64,000 nt of DNA from Auanema rhodensis. Its lineage: Eukaryota > Nematoda > Chromadorea > Rhabditida > Rhabditidae. Below are positions 24,922 through 38,800 of this stretch, piece after piece. How positions within the stretch are numbered: the stretch's first letter is position 1; every line of letters begins with the position of its first letter. Both the position numbers and the translations under genes were made by a program. The DNA is taken from positions 17,670,001-17,734,000 of the forward strand of contig OZ059897.1 in NCBI GenBank assembly GCA_964057225.1, in the 5' to 3' direction. The notes under the pieces are model-generated. The model was not told the origin of the DNA. It made no database searches and worked only from the letters and a program-made list of their open reading frames with translations.

Positions 24922-27900
24922 TTTTCGAAAAATTTCAAAATAATTTAGCAAAAAGTAGATGTTTTTAGATTCCTTTTTTCAAGGCAAAGACGATGGACAA
25001 TGTTATTCAACGAAAAAATTAATTCTTCAGGGTGAAAATCGAGGATATAAGTGTGAACTTATATCAGTTGATATCTCGGTGCATTTTTAAGCTAGCGCAA
25101 ATCTGATAACACAGATCGACGCAGCTTAAAAATCCGCATCGAATGCACTATACTACATTGAGAAACGCTTAATACAAAAATTAGTTATGATCGTTTGAAA
25201 AATGATGCATTAGTGTATGTTGAGTTTCCATGTACACTCAACATTGCTTCCAAAAACATTTTGACAAAAATTTTTTCGAAAAATTTCAAAATAATTTAGC
25301 AAAAAGTACATTTTTGTAGGTTCCTTTTTTCAAGGCAAAGACGATGGACAATGTTATTCAACGAAAAAATTAATTCTTCAGGGTGAAAATCGAGGATATA
25401 AGTGTGAACTTATATCAGTTGATATCTCGGTGCATTTTTAAGCTAGCGCAAATCTGATAACACAGATAGACGCAGCTTAAAAATCCGCATCGAATGCACT
25501 ATACTACATTGAGAAACGCTTAATACAAAAATTAGTTATGATCGTTTGAAAAATGATGCATTAGTGTATGTTGAGTTTCCATGTACACTTAACATTGCTT
25601 CCAAAAACATTTTGACAAAAATTTTTTCGAAAAATTTCAAAATAATTTAGCAAAAAGTAGATGTTTTTAGATTTCTTTTTTCAAGGCAAAGACGATGGAC
25701 AATGTTATTCAACGAAAAAATTAATTCTTCAGGGTGAAAATCGAGGATATAAGTGTGAACTTATATCAGTTGATATCTCGGTGCATTTTTAAGCTAGCGC
25801 AAATCTGATAACACAGATCGACGCAGCTTAAAAATCCGCATCGAATGCACTATACTACATTGAGAAACGCTTAATACAAAAATTAGTTATGATCGTTTGA
25901 AAAATGATGCATTAGTGTATGTTGAGTTTCCATGTACACTCAACATTGCTTCCAAAAACATTTTGACAAAAATTTTTTCGAAAAATTTCAAAATAATTTA
26001 ACAAAAAGTACATTTTTGTAGGTTCCTTTTTTCAAGGCAAAGACGATGGACAATGTTATCCAACGAAAAAATTAATTCTTCAGGGTGAAAATCGAGGATA
26101 TAAGTGTGAACTTATATCAGTTGATATCTCGGTGCATTTTCAAGCTAGCGCAAATCTGATAACACAGATCGACGCAGCTTAAAAATCCGCATCGAATGCA
26201 CTATACTACATTGAGAAACGCTTAATACAAAAATTAGTTATGATCGTTTGAAAAATGATGCATTAGTGTATGTTGAGTTTCCATGTACACTCAACATTGC
26301 TTCCAAAAACATTTTGACAAAAATTTTTTCGAAAAATTTCAAAATAATTTAACAAAAAGTACATTTTTGTAGGTTCCTTTTTTCAAGGCAAAGACGATGG
26401 ACAATGTTATCCAACGAAAAAATTAATTCTTCAGGGTGAAAATCGAGGATATAAGTGTGAACTTATATCAGTTGATATCTCGGTGCATTTTTAAGCTAGC
26501 GCAAATCTGATAACACAGATCGACGCAGCTTAAAAATCCGCATCGAATGCACTATACTACATTGAGAAACGCTTAATACAAAAATTAGTTATGATCGTTT
26601 GAAAAATGATGCATTAGTGTATGTTGAGTTTCCATGTACACTCAACATTGCTTCCAAAAACATTTTGACAAAAATTTTTTCGAAAAATTTCAAAATAATT
26701 TAACAAAAAGTACATTTTTGTAGGTTCCTTTTTTCAAGGCAAAGACGATGGACAATGTTATCCAACGAAAAAATTAATTCTTCAGGGTGAAAATCGAGGA
26801 TATAAGTGTGAACTTATATCAGTTGATATCTCGGTGCATTTTTAAGCTAGCGCAAATCTGATAACACAGATCGACGCAGCTTAAAAATCCGCATCGAATG
26901 CACTATACTACATTGAGAAACGCTTAATACAAAAATTAGTTATGATCGTTTGAAAAATGATGCATTAGTGTATGTTGAGTTTCCATGTACACTCAACATT
27001 GCTTCCAAAAACATTTTGACAAAAATTTTTTCGAAAAATTTCAAAATAATTTAACAAAAAGTACATTTTTGTAGGTTCCTTTTTTCAAGGCAAAGACGAT
27101 GGACAATGTTATCCAACGAAAAAATTAATTCTTCAGGGTGAAAATCGAGGATATAAGTGTGAACTTATATCAGTTGATATCTCGGTGCATTTTTAAGCTA
27201 GCGCAAATCTGATAACACAGATCGACGCAGCTTAAAAATCCGCATCGAATGCACTATACTACATTGAGAAACGCTTAATACAAAAATTAGTTATGATCGT
27301 TTGAAAAATGATGCATTAGTGTATGTTGAGTTTCCATGTACACTCAACATTGCTTCCAAAAACATTTTGACAAAAATTTTTTCGAAAAATTTCAAAATAA
27401 TTTAACAAAAAGTACATTTTTGTAGGTTCCTTTTTTCAAGGCAAAGACGATGGACAATGTTATCCAACGAAAAAATTAATTCTTCAGGGTGAAAATCGAG
27501 GATATAAGTGTGAACTTATATCAGTTGATATCTCGGTGCATTTTCAAGCTAGCGCAAATCTGATAACACAGATCGACGCAGCTTAAAAATCCGCATCGAA
27601 TGCACTATACTACATTGAGAAACGCTTAATACAAAAATTAGTTATGATCGTTTGAAAAATGATGCATTAGTGTATGTTGAGTTTCCATGTACACTCAACA
27701 TTGCTTCCAAAAACATTTTGACAAAAATTTTTTCGAAAAATTTCAAAATAATTTAGCAAAAAGTAGATGTTTTTAGATTCCTTTTTTCAAGGCAAAGACG
27801 ATGGACAATGTTATCCAACGAAAAAATTAATTCTTCAGGGTGAAAATCGAGGATATAAGTGTGAACTTATATCAGTTGATATCTCGGTGCATTTTTAAGC

Positions 27901-30888
27901 TAGCGCAAATCTGATAACACAGATCGACGCAGCTTAAAAATCCGCATCGAATGCACTATACTACATTGAGAAACGCTTAATACAAAAATTAGTTATGATC
28001 GTTTGAAAAATGATGCATTAGTGTATGTTGAGTTTCCATGTACACTCAACATTGCTTCCAAAAACATTTTGACAAAAATTTTTTCGAAAAATTTCAAAAT
28101 AATTTAACAAAAAGTACATTTTTGTAGGTTCCTTTTTTCAAGGCAAAGACGATGGACAATGTTATCCAACGAAAAAATTAATTCTTCAGGGTGAAAATCG
28201 AGGATATAAGTGTGAACTTATATCAGTTGATATCTCGGTGCATTTTTAAGCTAGCGCAAATCTGATAACACAGATCGACGCAGCTTAAAAATCCGCATCG
28301 AATGCACTATACTACATTGAGAAACGCTTAATACAAAAATTAGTTATGATCGTTTGAAAAATGATGCATTAGTGTATGTTGAGTTTCCATGTACACTCAA
28401 CATTGCTTCCAAAAACATTTTGACAAAAATTTTTTCGAAAAATTTCAAAATAATTTAACAAAAAGTACATTTTTGTAGGTTCCTTTTTTCAAGGCAAAGA
28501 CGATGGACAATGTTATCCAACGAAAAAATTAATTCTTCAGGGTGAAAATCGAGGATATAAGTGTGAACTTATATCAGTTGATATCTCGGTGCATTTTTAA
28601 GCTAGCGCAAATCTGATAACACAGATCGACGCAGCTTAAAAATCCGCATCGAATGCACTATACTACATTGAGAAACGCTTAATACAAAAATTAGTTATGA
28701 TCGTTTGAAAAATGATGCATTAGTGTATGTTGAGTTTCCATGTACACTCAACATTGCTTCCAAAAACATTTTGACAAAAATTTTTTCGAAAAATTTCAAA
28801 ATAATTTAGCAAAAAGTAGATGTTTTTAGATTCCTTTTTTCAAGGCAAAGACGATGGACAATGTTATTCAACGAAAAAAACAATTCTTCAGGGTGAAAAT
28901 CGAGGATATAAGTGTGAACTTATATCAGTTGATATCTCGGTGCATTTTTAAGCTAGCGCAAATCTGATAACACAGATCGACGCAGCTTAAAAATCCGCAT
29001 CGAATGCACTATACTACATTGAGAAACGCTTAATACAAAAATTAGTTATGATCGTTTGAAAAATGATGCATTAGTGTATGTTGAGTTTCCATGTACACTC
29101 AACATTGCTTCCAAAAACATTTTGACAAAAATTTTTTCGAAAAATTTCAAAATAATTTAGCAAAAAGTAGATGTTTTTAGATTCCTTTTTTCAAGGCAAA
29201 GACGATGGACAATGTTATCCAACGAAAAAATTAATTCTTCAGGGTGAAAATCGAGGATATAAGTGTGAACTTATATCAGTTGATATCTCGGTGCATTTTT
29301 AAGCTAGCGCAAATCTGATAACACAGATCGACGCAGCTTAAAAATCCGCATCGAATGCACTATACTACATTGAGAAACGCTTAATACAAAAATTAGTTAT
29401 GATCGTTTGAAAAATGATGCATTAGTGTATGTTGAGTTTCCATGTACACTCAACATTGCTTCCAAAAACATTTTGACAAAAATTTTTTCGAAAAATTTCA
29501 AAATAATTTAACAAAAAGTACATTTTTGTAGGTTCCTTTTTTCAAGGCAAAGACGATGGACAATGTTATCCAACGAAAAAATTAATTCTTCAGGGTGAAA
29601 ATCGAGGATATAAGTGTGAACTTATATCAGTTGATATCTCGGTGCATTTTTAAGCTAGCGCAAATCTGATAACACAGATCGACGCAGCTTAAAAATCCGC
29701 ATCGAATGCACTATACTACATTGAGAAACGCTTAATACAAAAATTAGTTATGATCGTTTGAAAAATGATGCATTAGTGTATGTTGAGTTTCCATGTACAC
29801 TCAACATTGCTTCCAAAAACATTTTGACAAAAATTTTTTCGAAAAATTTCAAAATAATTTAACAAAAAGTACATTTTTGTAGGTTCCTTCTTTCAAGGCA
29901 AAGACGATGGACAATGTTATCCAACGAAAAAATTAATTCTTCAGGGTGAAAATCGAGGATATAAGTGTGAACTTATATCAGTTGATATCTCGGTGCATTT
30001 TTAAGCTAGCGCAAATCTGATAACACAGATCGACGCAGCTTAAAAATCCGCATCGAATGCACTATACTACATTGAGAAACGCTTAATACAAAAATTAGTT
30101 ATGATCGTTTGAAAAATGATGCATTAGTGTATGTTGAGTTTCCATGTACACTCAACATTGCTTCCAAAAACATTTTGACAAAAATTTTTTCGAAAAATTT
30201 CAAAATAATTTAGCAAAAAGTAGATGTTTTTAGATTCCTTTTTTCAAGGCAAAGACGATGGACAATGTTATTCAACGAAAAAAACAATTCTTCAGGGTGA
30301 AAATCGAGGATATAAGTGTGAACTTATATCAGTTGATATCTCGGTGCATTTTTAAGCTAGCGCAAATCTGATAACACAGATCGACGCAGCTTAAAAATCC
30401 GCATCGAATGCACTATACTACATTGAGAAACGCTTAATACAAAAATTAGTTATGATCGTTTGAAAAATGATGCATTAGTGTATGTTGAGTTTCCATGTAC
30501 ACTCAACATTGCTTCCAAAAACATTTTGACAAAAATTTTTTCGAAAAATTTCAAAATAATTTAGCAAAAAGTAGATGTTTTTAGATTCCTTTTTTCAAGG
30601 CAAAGACGATGGACAATGTTATTCAACGAAAAAATTAATTCTTCAGGGTGAAAATCGAGGATATAAGTGTGAACTTATATCAGTTGATATCTCGGTGCAT
30701 TTTCAAGCTAGCGCAAATCTGATAACACAGATCGACGCAGCTTAAAAATCCGCATCGAATGCACTATACTACATTGAGAAACGCTTAATACAAAAATTAG
30801 TTATGATCGTTTGAAAAATGATGCATTAGTGTATGTTGAGTTTCCATGTACACTCAACATTGCTTCCAAAAACATTTTGACAAAAATT
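24922..30888. repeat. Central block, left part (units 72-88), including two 1404-bp four-unit repeats
   Basis: Class order is G, H, Gt, T5, T, T, T, T5, Gc, T, T, A, Gc, T, T, A, G with c167. Units 80-83 (27730-29133) and 84-87 (29134-30537) are a duplicated four-unit block Gc-T-T-A, whose A units lack a215. Units 76-78 are consecutive T units with no differences I noticed, suggesting local single-unit amplification. Unit 88 combines a G left half with the c167 marker of T5, another recombinant. From this block onward Gt units carry c154. Confidence 0.8.
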
Positions 30889-33800
30889 TTTTCGAAAAAT
30901 TTCAAAATAATTTAGCAAAAAGTAGATGTTTTTAGATTCCTTTTTTCAAGGCAAAGACGATGGACAATGTTATTCAACGAAAAAATTAATTCTTCAGGGT
31001 GAAAATCGAGGATATAAGTGTGAACTTATATCAGTTGATATCTCGGTGCATTTTTAAGCTAGCGCAAATCTGATAACACAGATCGACGCAGCTTAAAAAT
31101 CCGCATCGAATGCACTATACTACATTGAGAAACGCTTAATACAAAAATTAGTTATGATCGTTTGAAAAATGATGCATTAGTGTATGTTGAGTTTCCATGT
31201 ACACTCAACATTGCTTCCAAAAACATTTTGACAAAAATTTTTTCGAAAAATTTCAAAATAATTTAGCAAAAAGTACATTTTTGTAGGTTCCTTTTTTCAA
31301 GGCAAAGACGATGGACAATGTTATTCAACGAAAAAATTAATTCTTCAGGGTGAAAATCGAGGATATAAGTGTGAACTTATATCAGTTGATATCTCGGTGC
31401 ATTTTTAAGCTAGCGCAAATCTGATAACACAGATCGACGCAGCTTAAAAATCCGCATCGAATGCACTATACTACATTGAGAAACGCTTAATACAAAAATT
31501 AGTTATGATCGTTTGAAAAATGATGCATTAGTGTATGTTGAGTTTCCATGTACACTCAACATTGCTTCCAAAAACATTTTGACAAAAATTTTTTCGAAAA
31601 ATTTCAAAATAATTTAGCAAAAAGTAGATGTTTTTAGATTTCTTTTTTCAAGGCAAAGACGATGGACAATGTTATTCAACGAAAAAATTAATTCTTCAGG
31701 GTGAAAATCGAGGATATAAGTGTGAACTTATATCAGTTGATATCTCGGTGCATTTTTAAGCTAGCGCAAATCTGATAACACAGATCGACGCAGCTTAAAA
31801 ATCCGCATCGAATGCACTATACTACATTGAGAAACGCTTAATACAAAAATTAGTTATGATCGTTTGAAAAATGATGCATTAGTGTATGTTGAGTTTCCAT
31901 GTACACTCAACATTGCTTCCAAAAACATTTTGACAAAAATTTTTTCGAAAAATTTCAAAATAATTTAACAAAAAGTACATTTTTGTAGGTTCCTTTTTTC
32001 AAGGCAAAGACGATGGACAATGTTATCCAACGAAAAAATTAATTCTTCAGGGTGAAAATCGAGGATATAAGTGTGAACTTATATCAGTTGATATCTCGGT
32101 GCATTTTCAAGCTAGCGCAAATCTGATAACACAGATCGACGCAGCTTAAAAATCCGCATCGAATGCACTATACTACATTGAGAAACGCTTAATACAAAAA
32201 TTAGTTATGATCGTTTGAAAAATGATGCATTAGTGTATGTTGAGTTTCCATGTACACTCAACATTGCTTCCAAAAACATTTTGACAAAAATTTTTTCGAA
32301 AAATTTCAAAATAATTTAGCAAAAAGTAGATGTTTTTAGATTCCTTTTTTCAAGGCAAAGACGATGGACAATGTTATCCAACGAAAAAATTAATTCTTCA
32401 GGGTGAAAATCGAGGATATAAGTGTGAACTTATATCAGTTGATATCTCGGTGCATTTTTAAGCTAGCGCAAATCTGATAACACAGATCGACGCAGCTTAA
32501 AAATCCGCATCGAATGCACTATACTACATTGAGAAACGCTTAATACAAAAATTAGTTATGATCGTTTGAAAAATGATGCATTAGTGTATGTTGAGTTTCC
32601 ATGTACACTCAACATTGCTTCCAAAAACATTTTGACAAAAATTTTTTCGAAAAATTTCAAAATAATTTAACAAAAAGTACATTTTTGTAGGTTCCTTTTT
32701 TCAAGGCAAAGACGATGGACAATGTTATCCAACGAAAAAATTAATTCTTCAGGGTGAAAATCGAGGATATAAGTGTGAACTTATATCAGTTGATATCTCG
32801 GTGCATTTTTAAGCTAGCGCAAATCTGATAACACAGATCGACGCAGCTTAAAAATCCGCATCGAATGCACTATACTACATTGAGAAACGCTTAATACAAA
32901 AATTAGTTATGATCGTTTGAAAAATGATGCATTAGTGTATGTTGAGTTTCCATGTACACTCAACATTGCTTCCAAAAACATTTTGACAAAAATTTTTTCG
33001 AAAAATTTCAAAATAATTTAACAAAAAGTACATTTTTGTAGGTTCCTTTTTTCAAGGCAAAGACGATGGACAATGTTATCCAACGAAAAAATTAATTCTT
33101 CAGGGTGAAAATCGAGGATATAAGTGTGAACTTATATCAGTTGATATCTCGGTGCATTTTTAAGCTAGCGCAAATCTGATAACACAGATCGACGCAGCTT
33201 AAAAATCCGCATCGAATGCACTATACTACATTGAGAAACGCTTAATACAAAAATTAGTTATGATCGTTTGAAAAATGATGCATTAGTGTATGTTGAGTTT
33301 CCATGTACACTCAACATTGCTTCCAAAAACATTTTGACAAAAATTTTTTCGAAAAATTTCAAAATAATTTAGCAAAAAGTAGATGTTTTTAGATTCCTTT
33401 TTTCAAGGCAAAGACGATGGACAATGTTATTCAACGAAAAAATTAATTCTTCAGGGTGAAAATCGAGGATATAAGTGTGAACTTATATCAGTTGATATCT
33501 CGGTGCATTTTTAAGCTAGCGCAAATCTGATAACACAGATCGACGCAGCTTAAAAATCCGCATCGAATGCACTATACTACATTGAGAAACGCTTAATACA
33601 AAAATTAGTTATGATCGTTTGAAAAATGATGCATTAGTGTATGTTGAGTTTCCATGTACACTCAACATTGCTTCCAAAAACATTTTGACAAAAATTTTTT
33701 CGAAAAATTTCAAAATAATTTAGCAAAAAGTACATTTTTGTAGGTTCCTTTTTTCAAGGCAAAGACGATGGACAATGTTATTCAACGAAAAAATTAATTC

Positions 33801-35802
33801 TTCAGGGTGAAAATCGAGGATATAAGTGTGAACTTATATCAGTTGATATCTCGGTGCATTTTTAAGCTAGCGCAAATCTGATAACACAGATCGACGCAGC
33901 TTAAAAATCCGCATCGAATGCACTATACTACATTGAGAAACGCTTAATACAAAAATTAGTTATGATCGTTTGAAAAATGATGCATTAGTGTATGTTGAGT
34001 TTCCATGTACACTCAACATTGCTTCCAAAAACATTTTGACAAAAATTTTTTCGAAAAATTTCAAAATAATTTAGCAAAAAGTAGATGTTTTTAGATTTCT
34101 TTTTTCAAGGCAAAGACGATGGACAATGTTATTCAACGAAAAAATTAATTCTTCAGGGTGAAAATCGAGGATATAAGTGTGAACTTATATCAGTTGATAT
34201 CTCGGTGCATTTTTAAGCTAGCGCAAATCTGATAACACAGATCGACGCAGCTTAAAAATCCGCATCGAATGCACTATACTACATTGAGAAACGCTTAATA
34301 CAAAAATTAGTTATGATCGTTTGAAAAATGATGCATTAGTGTATGTTGAGTTTCCATGTACACTCAACATTGCTTCCAAAAACATTTTGACAAAAATTTT
34401 TTCGAAAAATTTCAAAATAATTTAACAAAAAGTACATTTTTGTAGGTTCCTTTTTTCAAGGCAAAGACGATGGACAATGTTATCCAACGAAAAAATTAAT
34501 TCTTCAGGGTGAAAATCGAGGATATAAGTGTGAACTTATATCAGTTGATATCTCGGTGCATTTTCAAGCTAGCGCAAATCTGATAACACAGATCGACGCA
34601 GCTTAAAAATCCGCATCGAATGCACTATACTACATTGAGAAACGCTTAATACAAAAATTAGTTATGATCGTTTGAAAAATGATGCATTAGTGTATGTTGA
34701 GTTTCCATGTACACTCAACATTGCTTCCAAAAACATTTTGACAAAAATTTTTTCGAAAAATTTCAAAATAATTTAGCAAAAAGTAGATGTTTTTAGATTC
34801 CTTTTTTCAAGGCAAAGACGATGGACAATGTTATCCAACGAAAAAATTAATTCTTCAGGGTGAAAATCGAGGATATAAGTGTGAACTTATATCAGTTGAT
34901 ATCTCGGTGCATTTTTAAGCTAGCGCAAATCTGATAACACAGATCGACGCAGCTTAAAAATCCGCATCGAATGCACTATACTACATTGAGAAACGCTTAA
35001 TACAAAAATTAGTTATGATCGTTTGAAAAATGATGCATTAGTGTATGTTGAGTTTCCATGTACACTCAACATTGCTTCCAAAAACATTTTGACAAAAATT
35101 TTTTCGAAAAATTTCAAAATAATTTAACAAAAAGTACATTTTTGTAGGTTCCTTTTTTCAAGGCAAAGACGATGGACAATGTTATCCAACGAAAAAATTA
35201 ATTCTTCAGGGTGAAAATCGAGGATATAAGTGTGAACTTATATCAGTTGATATCTCGGTGCATTTTTAAGCTAGCGCAAATCTGATAACACAGATCGACG
35301 CAGCTTAAAAATCCGCATCGAATGCACTATACTACATTGAGAAACGCTTAATACAAAAATTAGTTATGATCGTTTGAAAAATGATGCATTAGTGTATGTT
35401 GAGTTTCCATGTACACTCAACATTGCTTCCAAAAACATTTTGACAAAAATTTTTTCGAAAAATTTCAAAATAATTTAACAAAAAGTACATTTTTGTAGGT
35501 TCCTTTTTTCAAGGCAAAGACGATGGACAATGTTATCCAACGAAAAAATTAATTCTTCAGGGTGAAAATCGAGGATATAAGTGTGAACTTATATCAGTTG
35601 ATATCTCGGTGCATTTTTAAGCTAGCGCAAATCTGATAACACAGATCGACGCAGCTTAAAAATCCGCATCGAATGCACTATACTACATTGAGAAACGCTT
35701 AATACAAAAATTAGTTATGATCGTTTGAAAAATGATGCATTAGTGTATGTTGAGTTTCCATGTACACTCAACATTGCTTCCAAAAACATTTTGACAAAAA
35801 TT
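30889..35802. repeat. Seven-unit higher-order repeat, two copies of 2457 bp (units 89-95 and 96-102)
   Basis: Both copies read G, H, Gt, T5, Gc, T, T. Copy boundaries are 30889-33345 and 33346-35802. I saw no differences between the copies at the diagnostic positions. This seven-unit order is the core of the eight-unit repeat that follows, which adds an A* unit at the front. Confidence 0.87.
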
Positions 35803-38800
35803 TTTTCGAAAAATTTCAAAATAATTTAGCAAAAAGTAGATGTTTTTAGATTCCTTTTTTCAAGGCAAAGACGATGGACAATGTTATTCAACGAAAAAAA
35901 CAATTCTTCAGGGTGAAAATCGAGGATATAAGTGTGAACTTATATCAGTTGATATCTCGGTGCATTTTTAAGCTAGCGCAAATCTGATAACACAGATCGA
36001 CGCAGCTTAAAAATCCACATCGAATGCACTATACTACATTGAAAAACGCTTAATACAAAAATTAGTTATGATCGTTTGAAAAATGATGCCTTAGTGTATG
36101 TTGAGTTTCCATGTACACTCAACATTGCTTCCAAAAACATTTTGACAAAAATTTTTTCGAAAAATTTCAAAATAATTTAGCAAAAAGTAGATGTTTTTAG
36201 ATTCCTTTTTTCAAGGCAAAGACGATGGACAATGTTATTCAACGAAAAAATTAATTCTTCAGGGTGAAAATCGAGGATATAAGTGTGAACTTATATCAGT
36301 TGATATCTCGGTGCATTTTTAAGCTAGCGCAAATCTGATAACACAGATCGACGCAGCTTAAAAATCCGCATCGAATGCACTATACTACATTGAGAAACGC
36401 TTAATACAAAAATTAGTTATGATCGTTTGAAAAATGATGCATTAGTGTATGTTGAGTTTCCATGTACACTCAACATTGCTTCCAAAAACATTTTGACAAA
36501 AATTTTTTCGAAAAATTTCAAAATAATTTAGCAAAAAGTACATTTTTGTAGGTTCCTTTTTTCAAGGCAAAGACGATGGACAATGTTATTCAACGAAAAA
36601 ATTAATTCTTCAGGGTGAAAATCGAGGATATAAGTGTGAACTTATATCAGTTGATATCTCGGTGCATTTTTAAGCTAGCGCAAATCTGATAACACAGATC
36701 GACGCAGCTTAAAAATCCGCATCGAATGCACTATACTACATTGAGAAACGCTTAATACAAAAATTAGTTATGATCGTTTGAAAAATGATGCATTAGTGTA
36801 TGTTGAGTTTCCATGTACACTCAACATTGCTTCCAAAAACATTTTGACAAAAATTTTTTCGAAAAATTTCAAAATAATTTAGCAAAAAGTAGATGTTTTT
36901 AGATTTCTTTTCTCAAGGCAAAGACGATGGACAATGTTATTCAACGAAAAAATTAATTCTTCAGGGTGAAAATCGAGGATATAAGTGTGAACTTATATCA
37001 GTTGATATCTCGGTGCATTTTTAAGCTAGCGCAAATCTGATAACACAGATCGACGCAGCTTAAAAATCCGCATCGAATGCACTATACTACATTGAGAAAC
37101 GCTTAATACAAAAATTAGTTATGATCGTTTGAAAAATGATGCATTAGTGTATGTTGAGTTTCCATGTACACTCAACATTGCTTCCAAAAACATTTTGACA
37201 AAAATTTTTTCGAAAAATTTCAAAATAATTTAGCAAAAAGTACATTTTTGTAGGTTCCTTTTTTCAAGGCAAAGACGATGGACAATGTTATTCAACGAAA
37301 AAATTAATTCTTCAGGGTGAAAATCGAGGATATAAGTGTGAACTTATATCAGTTGATATCTCGGTGCATTTTTAAGCTAGCGCAAATCTGATAACACAGA
37401 TCGACGCAGCTTAAAAATCCGCATCGAATGCACTATACTACATTGAGAAACGCTTAATACAAAAATTAGTTATGATCGTTTGAAAAATGATGCATTAGTG
37501 TATGTTGAGTTTCCATGTACACTCAACATTGCTTCCAAAAACATTTTGACAAAAATTTTTTCGAAAAATTTCAAAATAATTTAGCAAAAAGTAGATGTTT
37601 TTAGATTCCTTTTTTCAAGGCAAAGACGATGGACAATGTTATTCAACGAAAAAAACAATTCTTCAGGGTGAAAATCGAGGATATAAGTGTGAACTTATAT
37701 CAGTTGATATCTCGGTGCATTTTTAAGCTAGCGCAAATCTGATAACACAGATCGACGCAGCTTAAAAATCCACATCGAATGCACTATACTACATTGCAAA
37801 ACGCTTAATACAAAAATTAGTTATGATCGTTTGAAAAATGATGCCTTAGTGTATGTTGAGTTTCCATGTACACTCAACATTGCTTCCAAAAACATTTTGA
37901 CAAAAATTTTTTCGAAAAATTTCAAAATAATTTAGCAAAAAGTAGATGTTTTTAGATTCCTTTTTTCAAGGCAAAGACGATGGACAATGTTATTCAACGA
38001 AAAAATTAATTCTTCAGGGTGAAAATCGAGGATATAAGTGTGAACTTATATCAGTTGATATCTCGGTGCATTTTTAAGCTAGCGCAAATCTGATAACACA
38101 GATCGACGCAGCTTAAAAATCCGCATCGAATGCACTATACTACATTGAGAAACGCTTAATACAAAAATTAGTTATGATCGTTTGAAAAATGATGCATTAG
38201 TGTATGTTGAGTTTCCATGTACACTCAACATTGCTTCCAAAAACATTTTGACAAAAATTTTTTCGAAAAATTTCAAAATAATTTAACAAAAAGTACATTT
38301 TTGTAGGTTCCTTTTTTCAAGGCAAAGACGATGGACAATGTTATCCAACGAAAAAATTAATTCTTCAGGGTGAAAATCGAGGATATAAGTGTGAACTTAT
38401 ATCAGTTGATATCTCGGTGCATTTTTAAGCTAGCGCAAATCTGATAACACAGATCGACGCAGCTTAAAAATCCGCATCGAATGCACTATACTACATTGAG
38501 AAACGCTTAATACAAAAATTAGTTATGATCGTTTGAAAAATGATGCATTAGTGTATGTTGAGTTTCCATGTACACTCAACATTGCTTCCAAAAACATTTT
38601 GACAAAAATTTTTTCGAAAAATTTCAAAATAATTTAGCAAAAAGTAGATGTTTTTAGATTCCTTTTTTCAAGGCAAAGACGATGGACAATGTTATTCAAC
38701 GAAAAAAACAATTCTTCAGGGTGAAAATCGAGGATATAAGTGTGAACTTATATCAGTTGATATCTCGGTGCATTTTTAAGCTAGCGCAAATCTGATAACA